From positions 1 to 38,944 of the forward strand of contig PEZT01000009.1 of assembly GCA_002773945.1 (NCBI GenBank): 38,944 nt of DNA, in the 5' to 3' direction. The notes under the pieces were generated by a model that had not been told where the DNA came from, made no database searches, and saw only the letters and a program-made list of their open reading frames with translations. Position numbers and translations under genes: made by a program. Position 1 is the stretch's first letter; each line of letters starts with the position of its first letter. Below, in pieces: positions 8,229-17,810 of this stretch. Source of the DNA: Candidatus Beckwithbacteria bacterium CG10_big_fil_rev_8_21_14_0_10_34_10 (GTDB lineage: Bacteria > Patescibacteriota > Microgenomatia > UBA1400).

Positions 8229-9045
8229 TTCTCCTGAACTATCATTACTCCTGGATTTGTTGGGAAAAAAAGAAAAACTGGCGGCCATGTTAGCCCCTTC
8301 ATTTCCGATTGATTTTCCTTTTCCTGATGTGATTGGGAAGTTAAAAAGAGCGGGTTTTTCTTATGCGGTTGAGGTATCAAGAGGAGCGGTGGAAACTAAT
8401 AAACAGGTGGTTCAAGAATTAAAAAGTGATCCTTTAAAAAGAATTATTGCCAGCCCCTGCCCTAGTTTAGTCAGGTACATCAAAGCCCAAAGGCCGGAGC
8501 TATTGCCTTTTTTAAGCCAAGCTGATTCACCCATGACAGCTTCAGCTAAACTGGTAAGGCAAAAGTTTCCCGGAGCAAGACCGGTTTTTATTGGCCCTTG
8601 TTTAGTTAAGAAACTGGAAGCTAAAGACTATCCGGATTTAAATATTTTAGCCATTACTTTTAAGGAACTTTTTGTTCTTTTTGAAAGACTAAAAATTGAT
8701 GGTTCAACTGAGGATTTTGTGACTAATTTTGATTTATTGACGGCCCACACAAGGCTTTATCCTATTTCCGGAGGTTTATGTCAAAGTGCGGGAATTAAAG
8801 AACTTTTGACAGATGAGGAATTTAGAGTGGTTTCTGGACTAGATCAGTTTGAACCAGTTTTAGATGAGTTTGTTAAAAACAAGAGCATCCGTTTGGTTGA
8901 TGTTTTATTTTGTCCCGGCGGCTGTGTTGGTGGACCAGGCATAAAATCCACCGATTCTTTAGAACAAAGAAGACAAAGAGTAGTTAAATTCTGGGTCACT
9001 TATCAGTCAGCTTCTAAAGATAACCATAATCTTCAGGCGGTTTAA
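8221..9045 (+). CDS. [FeFe]-hydrogenase large-subunit C-terminal-like protein, stand-alone
   Basis: ASPCPSLVRYIKAQRPELLPFLSQADSPMTASAKLVR, FIGPCLVKKLEA, LFCPGGCVGGPG (L1/L2/L3-like Cys motifs); the 8188 start overlaps the upstream gene. Confidence 0.7.
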   Translation: MTDSPELSLLLDLLGKKEKLAAMLAPSFPIDFPFPDVIGKLKRAGFSYAVEVSRGAVETNKQVVQELKSDPLKRIIASPCPSLVRYIKAQRPELLPFLSQADSPMTASAKLVRQKFPGARPVFIGPCLVKKLEAKDYPDLNILAITFKELFVLFERLKIDGSTEDFVTNFDLLTAHTRLYPISGGLCQSAGIKELLTDEEFRVVSGLDQFEPVLDEFVKNKSIRLVDVLFCPGGCVGGPGIKSTDSLEQRRQRVVKFWVTYQSASKDNHNLQAV

Positions 9046-9125
9046 AACGTGGTTTCTTAAAGATTATCTTATTCATTTTTATTCTTTACAAAAAACCGGA
9101 TAATGATATATAATTCAGTTTAATT

Positions 9126-9644
9126 ATGGAAAACCTAAGTTGGGAAAGAGCGGCTGCCCAACCAATAGTTGTCAGTCAACTGGATATTATGGTAAGAGAA
9201 GGTGGTAAGCCGGCCCAATTAGCCTTAAAAGAACTTTCAGACATGGCTATGGGGGGAAATGAACAAGCTGGTCAGGCGGTTAATGAAATAGATGCTTTAG
9301 TGAATTCAGGGGGTTTAATAATTTCTTATCCTAACTTGATGGAAAGAGAACCTAGTAATAGATTTGGATTAAGAGATATTTTAACCATTATTACTCATCC
9401 TGTTTTTAGTTTAAGAGCTTTCGGGAGACAAATGGCAGTTAAAGTAGAACTTAAAGCTCCTCCTCATACTTCTACCTGGGAAGATTTTCCTAGATTACCT
9501 ATTGGTCAGGCAATTAGGGCTTTAAGGGAAGCTGAGGAAGAATCAATCGGTGTAGTGCCTAAAAGTGCTTGGTCAAAAGCTGATCAAGAAAGAATGGAAC
9601 AAGGTCAACAACCAAGAGGGATTCCAGAACACCCTAATGTTTAA
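9126..9644 (+). CDS. Hypothetical protein
   Basis: ORF with TATAAT 11 nt upstream of ATG. Confidence 0.55.
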   Translation: MENLSWERAAAQPIVVSQLDIMVREGGKPAQLALKELSDMAMGGNEQAGQAVNEIDALVNSGGLIISYPNLMEREPSNRFGLRDILTIITHPVFSLRAFGRQMAVKVELKAPPHTSTWEDFPRLPIGQAIRALREAEEESIGVVPKSAWSKADQERMEQGQQPRGIPEHPNV

Positions 9645-9648
9645 CTGT

Positions 9649-9672
9649 TTTTTATTAATATGTTAATAAAAA
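9649..9672. terminator. AT-only hairpin TTTTTATTAA-tatg-TTAATAAAAA
   Basis: Perfect 10-bp stem immediately after a stop codon. Confidence 0.5.
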
Positions 9673-9790
9673 TTTAAGTTTTGTATTTTTCTTCTTTTTT
9701 TTTCTTCTGCTGCTTGTCTTTTATAATTCTTTATGCCACAATGATTTAAATTATTAAACTTCTTTTTTTGCCTGTCAGAAGGGATTTTTT

Positions 9791-10831
9791 ATGAAAGATA
9801 ATAGTGGACAAAAAATACAAGCCATTAAGATTGCTATGGAGCAGATTGAAAAGCAGTATGGTAAGGGTTCAATTATGAAGCTGGGTGACGATCGGAGTGA
9901 TTTAAAGGTTGACGTTATTCCTACTGGTTCAATTGCTTTGGATTTAGCCTTAGGAGTTGGGGGCTTGCCCCGGAGCAGGATAACTGAGATTTATGGACCT
10001 GAGGCTTCAGGGAAAACGACAATTTGTTTGCATGTGATTGCAGAGGCTCAAAAAAGGGGAGGGAGTGCGGCTTTTATTGATGCGGAGCATGCTTTAGATC
10101 CTTTAAGAGCTGAGTCAATTGGGGTTAATTTAGATGATTTAATTGTTTCTCAACCAGATACGGGGGAGCAGGCATTGGAAATTTGTGAGACTTTGATTAG
10201 ATCTGGAGCCTTAGATGTAATTTGTGTTGATTCAGTGGCTGCTTTAGTTCCAAAGGCAGAAATTGAAGGAGAAATGGGTGATTCAATGATGGGAGTTCAG
10301 GCTCGGTTAATGAGCCAGGCAATGAGAAAGTTGGCTGGGGCAATTTCTAAATCCAAAACCGTCATTATTTTTACCAACCAAATTAGAATGAAGATTGGGG
10401 TTATGTTTGGCAATCCAGAGACTACTTCTGGCGGTCAAGCGCTAAAATTCTATTCTTCAGTCAGATTAGATATGAGGCGGATAGGAAAGATTCAGGATGG
10501 GGAAAAATTTGTTGGTTCCCGTCACCGAGTTAAAGTGGTTAAAAACAAAGTCGCTCCGCCTTTTAGAATGGCCGAGTTTGATATTATGAATGTTGGTGGG
10601 GTATCTAGAAGTGGGGGGATTTTGGATGTTGGGACAGAACTTGGGGTAATTGAAAAGTCTGGTTCTTTTTTCCGCTATAAGGGTAAGGTTTTAGCTCAAG
10701 GTCGGGAGGGAGTTAAAATTTTATTTGATGAAAAACCAAAATTAGCTAAGGAAATTGAATCAGAAATTTGGAAAGCGGTTAAGTCAAGTAAACATCCAGC
10801 AAAAGAAGTGGGGACAAAAAAGAAAAAGTAG
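9791..10831 (+). CDS. recA: Recombinase RecA
   Basis: [54 protein letters not shown]. Confidence 0.98.
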   Translation: MKDNSGQKIQAIKIAMEQIEKQYGKGSIMKLGDDRSDLKVDVIPTGSIALDLALGVGGLPRSRITEIYGPEASGKTTICLHVIAEAQKRGGSAAFIDAEHALDPLRAESIGVNLDDLIVSQPDTGEQALEICETLIRSGALDVICVDSVAALVPKAEIEGEMGDSMMGVQARLMSQAMRKLAGAISKSKTVIIFTNQIRMKIGVMFGNPETTSGGQALKFYSSVRLDMRRIGKIQDGEKFVGSRHRVKVVKNKVAPPFRMAEFDIMNVGGVSRSGGILDVGTELGVIEKSGSFFRYKGKVLAQGREGVKILFDEKPKLAKEIESEIWKAVKSSKHPAKEVGTKKKK

Positions 10832-11478
10832 TGAGAATCACTAAATTAAGCGCCCAAAAAAAGAAAAAATTTGTTAACCTTTTTTTAGATGGTAAGTATC
10901 ACTTCTCTTTGAGCTTAGATCTGGTTTTGAAAAATGGTCTTTTTAAAGGTAAAAATTTAAGTGAAATAGAAGTAGAAAAGCTTTTTTTAGACAGTTATCA
11001 AGAGAAGTTAACCAGTAAGGCCTTGAATTTTCTTTCTTTTAGACCCAGAAGTAAAAAAGAAATTAATGACTATTTGGATAAAAAACTTTATCCCCTTCAA
11101 TCAATTGAATTAAAGATAAAAACTAAGTTAAAGAAAAGGATAATAAAAAAACTAGAAAAAATTGATTTAATTGATGATAGTAAGTTTGCTTCTTGGTGGG
11201 TAGGGCAAAGGCTTCAGTTTAGACCCAAAGGTAAGGCTATTTTAAGAGCTGAGCTTTTTAAAAAAGGGGTGGAGGGAAAAATAGTTGATCAAGCTTTGAC
11301 TAAAATTTCCCTTAAAGATTCTTTTTCAATGGCGAGGAAAGTGGTTTCAAAGAAAAAAAGGCTTTTTAAGGGGATGGAGGAAAAAAAGCTTAGACAAAAG
11401 CTTATAGATAGTCTTTTGAGGCGGGGTTTTGAATTTGAATTAGTCAAAAAGGTGATTGACGCCGAGACGGAAAAGTAA
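10831..11478 (+). CDS. recX: Regulatory protein RecX (GTG start overlapping recA stop)
   Basis: Position after recA; ALNFLSFRPRSKKEINDYL..; TAGTG overlap. Confidence 0.85.
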   Translation: MRITKLSAQKKKKFVNLFLDGKYHFSLSLDLVLKNGLFKGKNLSEIEVEKLFLDSYQEKLTSKALNFLSFRPRSKKEINDYLDKKLYPLQSIELKIKTKLKKRIIKKLEKIDLIDDSKFASWWVGQRLQFRPKGKAILRAELFKKGVEGKIVDQALTKISLKDSFSMARKVVSKKKRLFKGMEEKKLRQKLIDSLLRRGFEFELVKKVIDAETEK

Positions 11479-11494
11479 TAAAATTGACCTTAAG

Positions 11495-11599
11495 AGTGAT
11501 AATTGACTATTAATTTATTTATGAACGATAAAATTAATCTGATAAATCTAAGAAAACGTCTTCTATAAGGCGACTTAAAGTCGTTATCACTTCATTTTT
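11495..11599 (+). other. Candidate structured RNA/complex terminator between recX and rny
   Basis: AGTGATAA-tt-GACT (11495-11508) pairs with AGTC-g-TTATCACT (11579-11591); internal TTAATTT/AAATTAA stem; T7 follows. Confidence 0.45.
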
Positions 11600-11665
11600 T
11601 TAAAAATTATTAAGGGAGCTCTTTTTTAAATTACGACTATTTAGTTTTAAAAAAGATGAAATTTT

Positions 11666-13189
11666 ATGTCATTTATAGGATCGCTAAAGGGTATTTTTAA
11701 AACTCCTTCTTCTCCTCAGACTGATAAGACAAGGGTAGGGAAAAAAGTTAAAAGTTATCCTCCCCAGAAAAAAATAGTTGTTTCCGCAAAGGATATAGTT
11801 AGAGCTGAAGTGAGAGCTAAGGAAATTATATTGGAAGCGAAAGACGAGGCTTTTAGGATTAAAACTAAAGCTTCAGAAGAAGTGAGAAAACTTAGTGAAG
11901 AAGCCTTTAAAACTAAGGAACGGATTGGTCAGAGGGAAGCGGAGATTGATCGGAAAACCGGAGCCTTGGAAGAAAGAGAAAAGCTTTTGTTTGAAAAAAA
12001 CAAAGGCTTGGATCAAAACCTATCGGAGTTAGAAAAGATAAAGAAGCAACAGTTAGCTAAGTTAGAAAGAGCCGCTGGTTTAACCAGAGAAGAAGCTAAA
12101 AAATTAATTCTAAAAGCAGTTGAGAAAAAATCTACCTCAGAGATTGGAAAATTAATCAAAGAAGCAGAAGAAAAAGCCAAAGAAGAAGCTGGAGCTAAAG
12201 CAAAGGAGATATTAGTGGAGGCCATGTATCGGGGGGCGACTGATTATGTGTCCGAATACACAGTTTCTACAATTAAACTTAAAGATGAGGATATGAAGGG
12301 TAGGATTATTGGTCGAGAAGGAAGAAATATTCGGACTTTTGAGAAAACCACTGGGGTAGATGTTGATTTAGATGAAGAGGGAGTAATTAGGATTTCTTGT
12401 TTTGATCCGGTTAGAAGAGAAATTGCTAAAGTGGCTTTGGAAAAGCTTCTATCTGACGGACGGATTCAGCCGGCTCGGATTGAAGAAGTGGTGGAAAAGA
12501 CTAAAGAAGATATTGAAATAATTATTTTTAAAGCGGGAGAGGACTTATGTCACAATTTAAAAGTTTATAATCTTCCCCGGACAGCGATTGAGATGTTGGG
12601 CCGGTTTAAGTATCGTTTTTCTTATGGTCAGAGCATGATTTCTCATACTTTGGAAGAAACTAAGATTGGAATTGCTTTAGCCCAAGAAGTAGGGGCTGAT
12701 GTTAATGTGGTTCGTTTAGGTTGTTTGCTTCATGACATTGGTAAAGTGATTACTGATGAAGAGGGTTCTCATGTCCAACTGGGAGTTGATTTTTTAAGAA
12801 AACATAACATGCCTAAAGAGATTTTAGATTGTGTCTCTCAACATCATGAAGATGAGCCTTTTTCTTCTAAGGAATCGGTCCTAGTTTATATTGCTGATGC
12901 TATTTCTGGATCTCGACCTGGAGCCAGGTATGAAGATTATGGGGAGTATGTGGAAAGACTGGAAAAACTGGAGAGTTTAGCTAAGTCATTTAAGGGAGTT
13001 AAAGAGGCTTATGCTATTCAAGCTGGCCGGGAAGTAAGAGTGATTGTCGATCCGGACAAGCTCAAAGAAATGGCCATGATTAAACTTTCCGCTGACCTTA
13101 GGGATAAGATTAAAAAAGAGGTGGTTGTTCCTGGTCAAGTGAGAGTAACTGTTATTAGAGAAAAAAGAATTGTTGAAGTGGTAAAATAA
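11666..13189 (+). CDS. rny: Ribonuclease Y
   Basis: Coiled coil, KH (MKGRIIGREGRNIRTFEKTTGVD) and HD (LLHDIGKVITDEEGSH) domains. Confidence 0.97.
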   Translation: MSFIGSLKGIFKTPSSPQTDKTRVGKKVKSYPPQKKIVVSAKDIVRAEVRAKEIILEAKDEAFRIKTKASEEVRKLSEEAFKTKERIGQREAEIDRKTGALEEREKLLFEKNKGLDQNLSELEKIKKQQLAKLERAAGLTREEAKKLILKAVEKKSTSEIGKLIKEAEEKAKEEAGAKAKEILVEAMYRGATDYVSEYTVSTIKLKDEDMKGRIIGREGRNIRTFEKTTGVDVDLDEEGVIRISCFDPVRREIAKVALEKLLSDGRIQPARIEEVVEKTKEDIEIIIFKAGEDLCHNLKVYNLPRTAIEMLGRFKYRFSYGQSMISHTLEETKIGIALAQEVGADVNVVRLGCLLHDIGKVITDEEGSHVQLGVDFLRKHNMPKEILDCVSQHHEDEPFSSKESVLVYIADAISGSRPGARYEDYGEYVERLEKLESLAKSFKGVKEAYAIQAGREVRVIVDPDKLKEMAMIKLSADLRDKIKKEVVVPGQVRVTVIREKRIVEVVK

Positions 13190-13226
13190 CCCAAGTGATA
13201 AAATTTTTAAAAAGGAGGTGAAGTTA

Positions 13227-13502
13227 GTGAAAAAGTCAGATTTAGTTGAAGTCGTGGCTAAAAAAGCCCACCTAACTAAAAAAGCCGCTAAAGAAGCAAT
13301 TGAAGTTTTTTTGGATGAAGTCTCAAGACTTTTAACCAAAGGCGATAAAGTAACCTTGTCTTCCTTTGGTACTTTCAAAGTTAAGAAGGTAGCTGATAAA
13401 AAAGGCAGGAAAAGCCCGGCTGACCCAACTCCTGTTGTTCATAAAAAACACCGAGTCGTTCGCTTTATGGCGAGTAAAACCTTAAAAAAAGCGGTTAAGT
13501 AA
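13227..13502 (+). CDS. HU-family DNA-binding protein (GTG start after aaaggaggtg SD)
   Basis: KSDLVEVVAKKAHLTKKAAKEAIEVFLDEV..GRKSPADPTPVV; annotated 13218 GTG lies within the SD. Confidence 0.92.
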   Translation: MKKSDLVEVVAKKAHLTKKAAKEAIEVFLDEVSRLLTKGDKVTLSSFGTFKVKKVADKKGRKSPADPTPVVHKKHRVVRFMASKTLKKAVK

Positions 13503-13558
13503 TTAATTTTGGTGTTTTTCTTGTATTGCCTTAAGATTTGTATTAGGATTCTAATACA

Positions 13559-13819
13559 ATGATGGATTTAAAGGCCAAGCTATTTTATCTTTTAACCGTA
13601 AAGGAAAAAGTTCTTTTAGAAAAAAGGCTCAAAGTTTTTAGACTTTTAAAAACTAATTTAACTTACCGGGAGATTGCTAAAAGACTTAAGCTTAGTACGA
13701 CGACCGTAGTTAATTTGAATAAAAGACTTAAGCTTAGAAAAGGAATAAGAGTTAAAACTAAACTTAAATATTCCGCGAGAATAGTTGAAAAAAAGTCTCT
13801 CCCTTGGGTAATTGGTTAA
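13559..13819 (+). CDS. Small helix-turn-helix (TrpR/YerC-like) protein
   Basis: LTYREIAKRLKLSTTTVVNLNKRLK. Confidence 0.65.
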   Translation: MMDLKAKLFYLLTVKEKVLLEKRLKVFRLLKTNLTYREIAKRLKLSTTTVVNLNKRLKLRKGIRVKTKLKYSARIVEKKSLPWVIG

Positions 13820-13866
13820 AAATGGTTTATTTTGTTTAAAAAGTTTAAAAGATTAAAATTAATTAG

Positions 13867-14196
13867 ATGAAAAAAAATAGGCTAGAAAATAGAGGAAACA
13901 GAAAAAGAAATTCTTCCCCTCTTTGGTTGGTGATTATATTATCAGGAATAGTTGTGCTTCTTGTTTGGCTTCAGGGAAATATTAAATATCAAAAAACAAT
14001 TAAGGAGTTCAATGAGGAGCTTATTAAGATAAATCAGGAAGTGGAAAAATTAAAATTGTCTAAAGAAGAAGAAATTGATTTATTAAGGGAAGAGATTGAA
14101 GACAATAAAAAGCTTAATGACTTAGAAGCCAGTCCAAGTATTAAAGAGACTCAGGCAGTTTTTGAGGCTAGTCCCTCTGAGGAGGGAAAAGAGTGA
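13867..14196 (+). CDS. Hypothetical TM plus coiled-coil protein
   Basis: N-terminal TM and Glu/Lys-rich helix; 4-nt overlap with the next ORF. Confidence 0.6.
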   Translation: MKKNRLENRGNRKRNSSPLWLVIILSGIVVLLVWLQGNIKYQKTIKEFNEELIKINQEVEKLKLSKEEEIDLLREEIEDNKKLNDLEASPSIKETQAVFEASPSEEGKE

Positions 14197-14939
14197 CTTT
14201 GGTTTGGCTTAAAACTATTTTAAGTGTTTTTTTGGTGAGTTTAATTTCTTTGGTTGGTCTTTTTACTTTATCTATCAGACTAAGGCTTTTAAAAAAGCTT
14301 TTGAGTTTTTTGGTTAGTTTTGCTGCTGGTTCTTTATTAGGAACTGTTTTTATTCACCTTTTACCGGAGATTGGGGAAACTCAGGGTTTTAATCTTAATA
14401 CTTCTTTAAATATTTTATTTGGCTTGTTGGTCTTTTTTCTTTTAGAAAAAGTTATTTGTTGGCGCCACTGTCATATTCCCACTTCTAAAAGACATCAGCA
14501 TAATTTAGGGATGATGAATCTTTTAGGAGACGCTTTTCATAATTTTACTGATGGAATTGTAATTGCGGCTGCTTATATGGTTAATCCTCCGTTGGGAATT
14601 GCCACTACTATGGCAGTTGCTTTTCATGAAATTCCTCAGGAAATTGGAGATTTTTCTGTTTTGCTGTATGCTGGTTTTTCCAGGAAAAAAGCTTTATTCT
14701 TTAATTTTCTATCGGCTTTAACGGCTTTGCTGGGAGCAGTTTTTACTTTGATTTTTGCCGGTCAGAATAGGGTTTTACTAAATCTTCTGCTTCCATTTAC
14801 AGCTGGCGGCTTTATTTACATTGCTTCAGCTGATTTAATTCCTGAACTTAAGAAAGATTTAGGCTTAAAAAAGAATTTTCTTCAGATTTTAGGCTTGGGC
14901 TTAGGTATTTTTATTATATTTGTAATTAAACATAATTAA
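14193..14939 (+). CDS. ZIP family metal transporter
   Basis: LLGDAFHNFTDGIVIAAAYM, AVAFHEIPQEIGDF. Confidence 0.92.
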   Translation: MTLVWLKTILSVFLVSLISLVGLFTLSIRLRLLKKLLSFLVSFAAGSLLGTVFIHLLPEIGETQGFNLNTSLNILFGLLVFFLLEKVICWRHCHIPTSKRHQHNLGMMNLLGDAFHNFTDGIVIAAAYMVNPPLGIATTMAVAFHEIPQEIGDFSVLLYAGFSRKKALFFNFLSALTALLGAVFTLIFAGQNRVLLNLLLPFTAGGFIYIASADLIPELKKDLGLKKNFLQILGLGLGIFIIFVIKHN

Positions 14940-14969
14940 TTATTATTTAAAAGTTAAAATACAATTAGT

Positions 14970-14989
14970 TATTTTTATTAATAAAAATA
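14970..14989. promoter_or_regulatory. Perfect 20-bp palindrome abutting the P-type ATPase start codon
   Basis: TATTTTTATTAATAAAAATA; ATG at 14991. Confidence 0.45.
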
Positions 14990-14990
14990 G

Positions 14991-17711
14991 ATGGAAAAAG
15001 TATTTCATATTTTATCTTTAAATCGGCTTAAAAAGCTTTATAAAACTTCTTTGGAAGGTTTAAGTCAAAAAGAGGCAGAGAAAAGAATCTTAGAATACGG
15101 GTTAAATCAATTAAAAGAGGGAAAAAAAACTTCTCCTTTAACAGTCTTTGTGGCTCAGTTTAAAGATTTTTTAATTCTAATTTTACTGGGAGCGGTTTTA
15201 ATTTCTTTGTTTTTAGGGGAAACTTTAGATGGGTTAATAATTTTATCAATTGTTGTTTTGTCAGCTGTCTTGGGTTTTATTCAGGAATATCGGTCTTCTA
15301 AAGCTTTGGAAGCTTTGAAAAAAATGGCTGCTCCCGAGGCTCAGGTTTTAAGAGATGGAGTGGTAAGAAAAATATTGGCCTCAGAAGTTGTTCCCGGTGA
15401 TATTTTAGTTTTAAGCTTGGGTGATAAGGTGGCGGCTGATGCCCGCCTGATTGAAGAAATTGGACTGGAAATAAATGAGGCAGTTTTAACGGGTGAGTCT
15501 TTTGGGGTTAAAAAAGAAGTAATGGTTTTAAAGGATGAAGGTTTGGGTTTAGGAGATCGCAAAAACATGATTTTTTCAGGGACAATTGTCAGCCGGGGGC
15601 ATGGTCGGGCTTTAGTAGTAGGAACGGGGATGGAAACAGAATTTGGTAAGATTGCCAAGCTTATTTCCGAGGTTAAGGATGAAAAAACCCCTTTAGAAAA
15701 AAGACTGGAAAAAGTCGGCCGGGTTTTAGGAATTGGTTCAATCCTTGTTTGTGCTTTAGCCTCGCTTTTGGGAATTTTAAGAGGTTATCCAGTTTTAGAA
15801 ATGTTTTTATGGGGGGTGAGTTTAGCGGTGGCGGCTGTGCCTGAGGCTTTGCCGGCGGTGGTGACTGGTTCTTTAAGCTTGGGAGTATTAAGTATGGCTC
15901 GGAAAAAAGCGATTGTTAAAAGGTTGCCGGCAGTGGAGACTTTGGGAAGCATTTCTGTTATTTGTTCTGATAAAACTGGAACTTTAACTAAGAATGAAAT
16001 GACCATTAAAAATGTTTTTGTTAATGGGAAACAGGTTTTGGTTGAAGGGGCGGGTTATGAACCTTCTGGGAGTTTTCTTTTAAAAAAAGGTGAGTTTGAT
16101 TTTGCTAAAGATGAGGAATTTAAACTGATTTGTCAGCTGGGGACAATGTGTAATGATGCTAGTTTGGAAAAAAAAGGCAAGGATTGGCTGATTACCGGTG
16201 ATCCAACAGAAGCCGCTTTTTTAGTCTTAGCCCAGAAAGCAGAGTTTAAAAAGAAAACTTTAGAGATTGAATTCCCTCGGGTCGGGGAAATTGCTTTTGA
16301 TATGGAGAGAAAAAGAATGAGTACTATTCATGAGATTAAAAACAATAAGCTTAGTAGGGATAAGTATTTGGTGGCGGTTAAAGGGGCGCCGGAAAGTGTT
16401 TTAGGGGAGGCAAAATATATTAAGGAAAATGGAGAGATAAAAATATTAACTCAAGAAAAAAAAGCTTTATTATTAAGACAAACTAATTTAATGGCTAAAA
16501 AAGCGCTTCGTGTTTTAGGAGTCGCTTATAGGGAAGTTAAAAAAGGTGAGCTTTCTAAAGATTTAGAAAATCTTTCTATTAAGGGAGTGGAAAAAGAGCT
16601 GGTTTTCTTAGGTTTAGTGGGGATGATGGATCCGCCCCGGGAAGAAGCTCAAGCGGCCATTAAGTCTTGTTTTAAGGCCGGAATTACCCCCATTATTATT
16701 ACCGGTGACCATATGTTAACTACTTTAAGTATTGGTAAAAAAATTGGTTTGTTTAAGGAGAAAGATAAGGTAGAGGATGTTTTAATTGAGGGTCGGGATT
16801 TGGATAAGATGAGTGACGAAAAGCTTTTGAAAATTATTAATAAAAGGTCTTTTAGCCGGGTTTCTCCCAGTCATAAGCTAAGGATTGTTAAGCTTCTTCA
16901 GCAAAAAGGCTTTCTGGTGGCCATGACAGGAGATGGGATTAATGATGCTCCGGCCTTAAAAAAAGCTGATATTGGGGTGGCCATGGGGATTACCGGGACT
17001 GATGTCACTAAAGAAGCGGCCGATATGATTTTAGCGGATGATAATTTTGCTACCATTGTGGAAGCGATTAGAAAAGGAAGAGAGATTTATGACAACATTA
17101 AAAAATATTTGTTTTATTTACTCCGGTGTAATGTGGGTGAGATTCTGGTTTTAGGAGGCGGGTTTTTATTAGGCTTCCCGCCGGTTTTATCAGCCGTTCA
17201 GATTTTGTGGATTAATTTAGCCACTGATGGCCTGCCCGCTTTAGCTTTAGGAATGGATCCGCCGGACCCTGAAGTTATGAAAAGAAAGCCTCAAGATCCC
17301 AAGGTTAGTATTTTTTCCAAGAAAGCGGTTTATCTGATGTTTATATTAGCTTTTAATATGGCTTTAGTATTGTTGCCTCAATTTAACTTTTTTTTAAAAA
17401 GACATAATTTAGTCAGAACCCAGACGATAGTTTTTATTACCATGGTTCTAATGGAGATGCTAAATGCTTATAATTCTAGGAGTGATGGGTCTTTACTAAG
17501 GATTAAAGTTTTTAACAATAAGTGGTTGAATTTAGCGGTTTTATTATCTTTAGGAAGCACGGTTCTAATAGTTCAAAATCCTTTGTTAAGTAAGCTTTTT
17601 AAAACAGTTGGTTTAAGCTTAAATGAATGGTTATTGGCTCTTTTATTAAGTTTATCGGCTATTGTAGTTGGGGAGATGGGAAAGTTAAGTTTGAAAGACA
17701 AAGTAGCTTGA
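14991..17711 (+). CDS. Cation-translocating P-type ATPase (P2, calcium-transporter-like)
   Basis: SDKTGTLTKNEM, LTGESFGV, MTGDGINDAPALKKADIG. Confidence 0.95.
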   Translation: MEKVFHILSLNRLKKLYKTSLEGLSQKEAEKRILEYGLNQLKEGKKTSPLTVFVAQFKDFLILILLGAVLISLFLGETLDGLIILSIVVLSAVLGFIQEYRSSKALEALKKMAAPEAQVLRDGVVRKILASEVVPGDILVLSLGDKVAADARLIEEIGLEINEAVLTGESFGVKKEVMVLKDEGLGLGDRKNMIFSGTIVSRGHGRALVVGTGMETEFGKIAKLISEVKDEKTPLEKRLEKVGRVLGIGSILVCALASLLGILRGYPVLEMFLWGVSLAVAAVPEALPAVVTGSLSLGVLSMARKKAIVKRLPAVETLGSISVICSDKTGTLTKNEMTIKNVFVNGKQVLVEGAGYEPSGSFLLKKGEFDFAKDEEFKLICQLGTMCNDASLEKKGKDWLITGDPTEAAFLVLAQKAEFKKKTLEIEFPRVGEIAFDMERKRMSTIHEIKNNKLSRDKYLVAVKGAPESVLGEAKYIKENGEIKILTQEKKALLLRQTNLMAKKALRVLGVAYREVKKGELSKDLENLSIKGVEKELVFLGLVGMMDPPREEAQAAIKSCFKAGITPIIITGDHMLTTLSIGKKIGLFKEKDKVEDVLIEGRDLDKMSDEKLLKIINKRSFSRVSPSHKLRIVKLLQQKGFLVAMTGDGINDAPALKKADIGVAMGITGTDVTKEAADMILADDNFATIVEAIRKGREIYDNIKKYLFYLLRCNVGEILVLGGGFLLGFPPVLSAVQILWINLATDGLPALALGMDPPDPEVMKRKPQDPKVSIFSKKAVYLMFILAFNMALVLLPQFNFFLKRHNLVRTQTIVFITMVLMEMLNAYNSRSDGSLLRIKVFNNKWLNLAVLLSLGSTVLIVQNPLLSKLFKTVGLSLNEWLLALLLSLSAIVVGEMGKLSLKDKVA

Positions 17712-17728
17712 AAATAAGGGTTAATAGA

Positions 17729-17760
17729 TTATGGGTTCGAGTCCTTTAGGGGGAGTTTGA
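17729..17760 (-). repeat. Site A: left-end att-like core with tRNA-Asn-like left arm
   Basis: + strand GGGTTCGAGTCCTTTAGGGGGAG; minus-strand reading IKLPLKDSNP*. Confidence 0.6.
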
Positions 17761-17810
17761 TATCTTTTGGTGTGTTTATTTGCTATTACTTCCTCTGTTA
17801 TAATTCCTTT

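Noticed and set aside
12986-13378. ORF 12986-13378 minus, and other long opposite-strand ORFs (15341-15658, 15785-16006, 23816-24043, 27746-28288)
   Set aside because: Antisense to clear genes (rny/HU, P-type ATPase, hydrolase, Zn-ribbon protein); no independent support.
17717-17760. Functional tRNA-Asn gene
   Set aside because: Only a 3'-half-like stretch; T-stem ATGGG/CCTTT mispaired and no 5' acceptor TCCCCCT.
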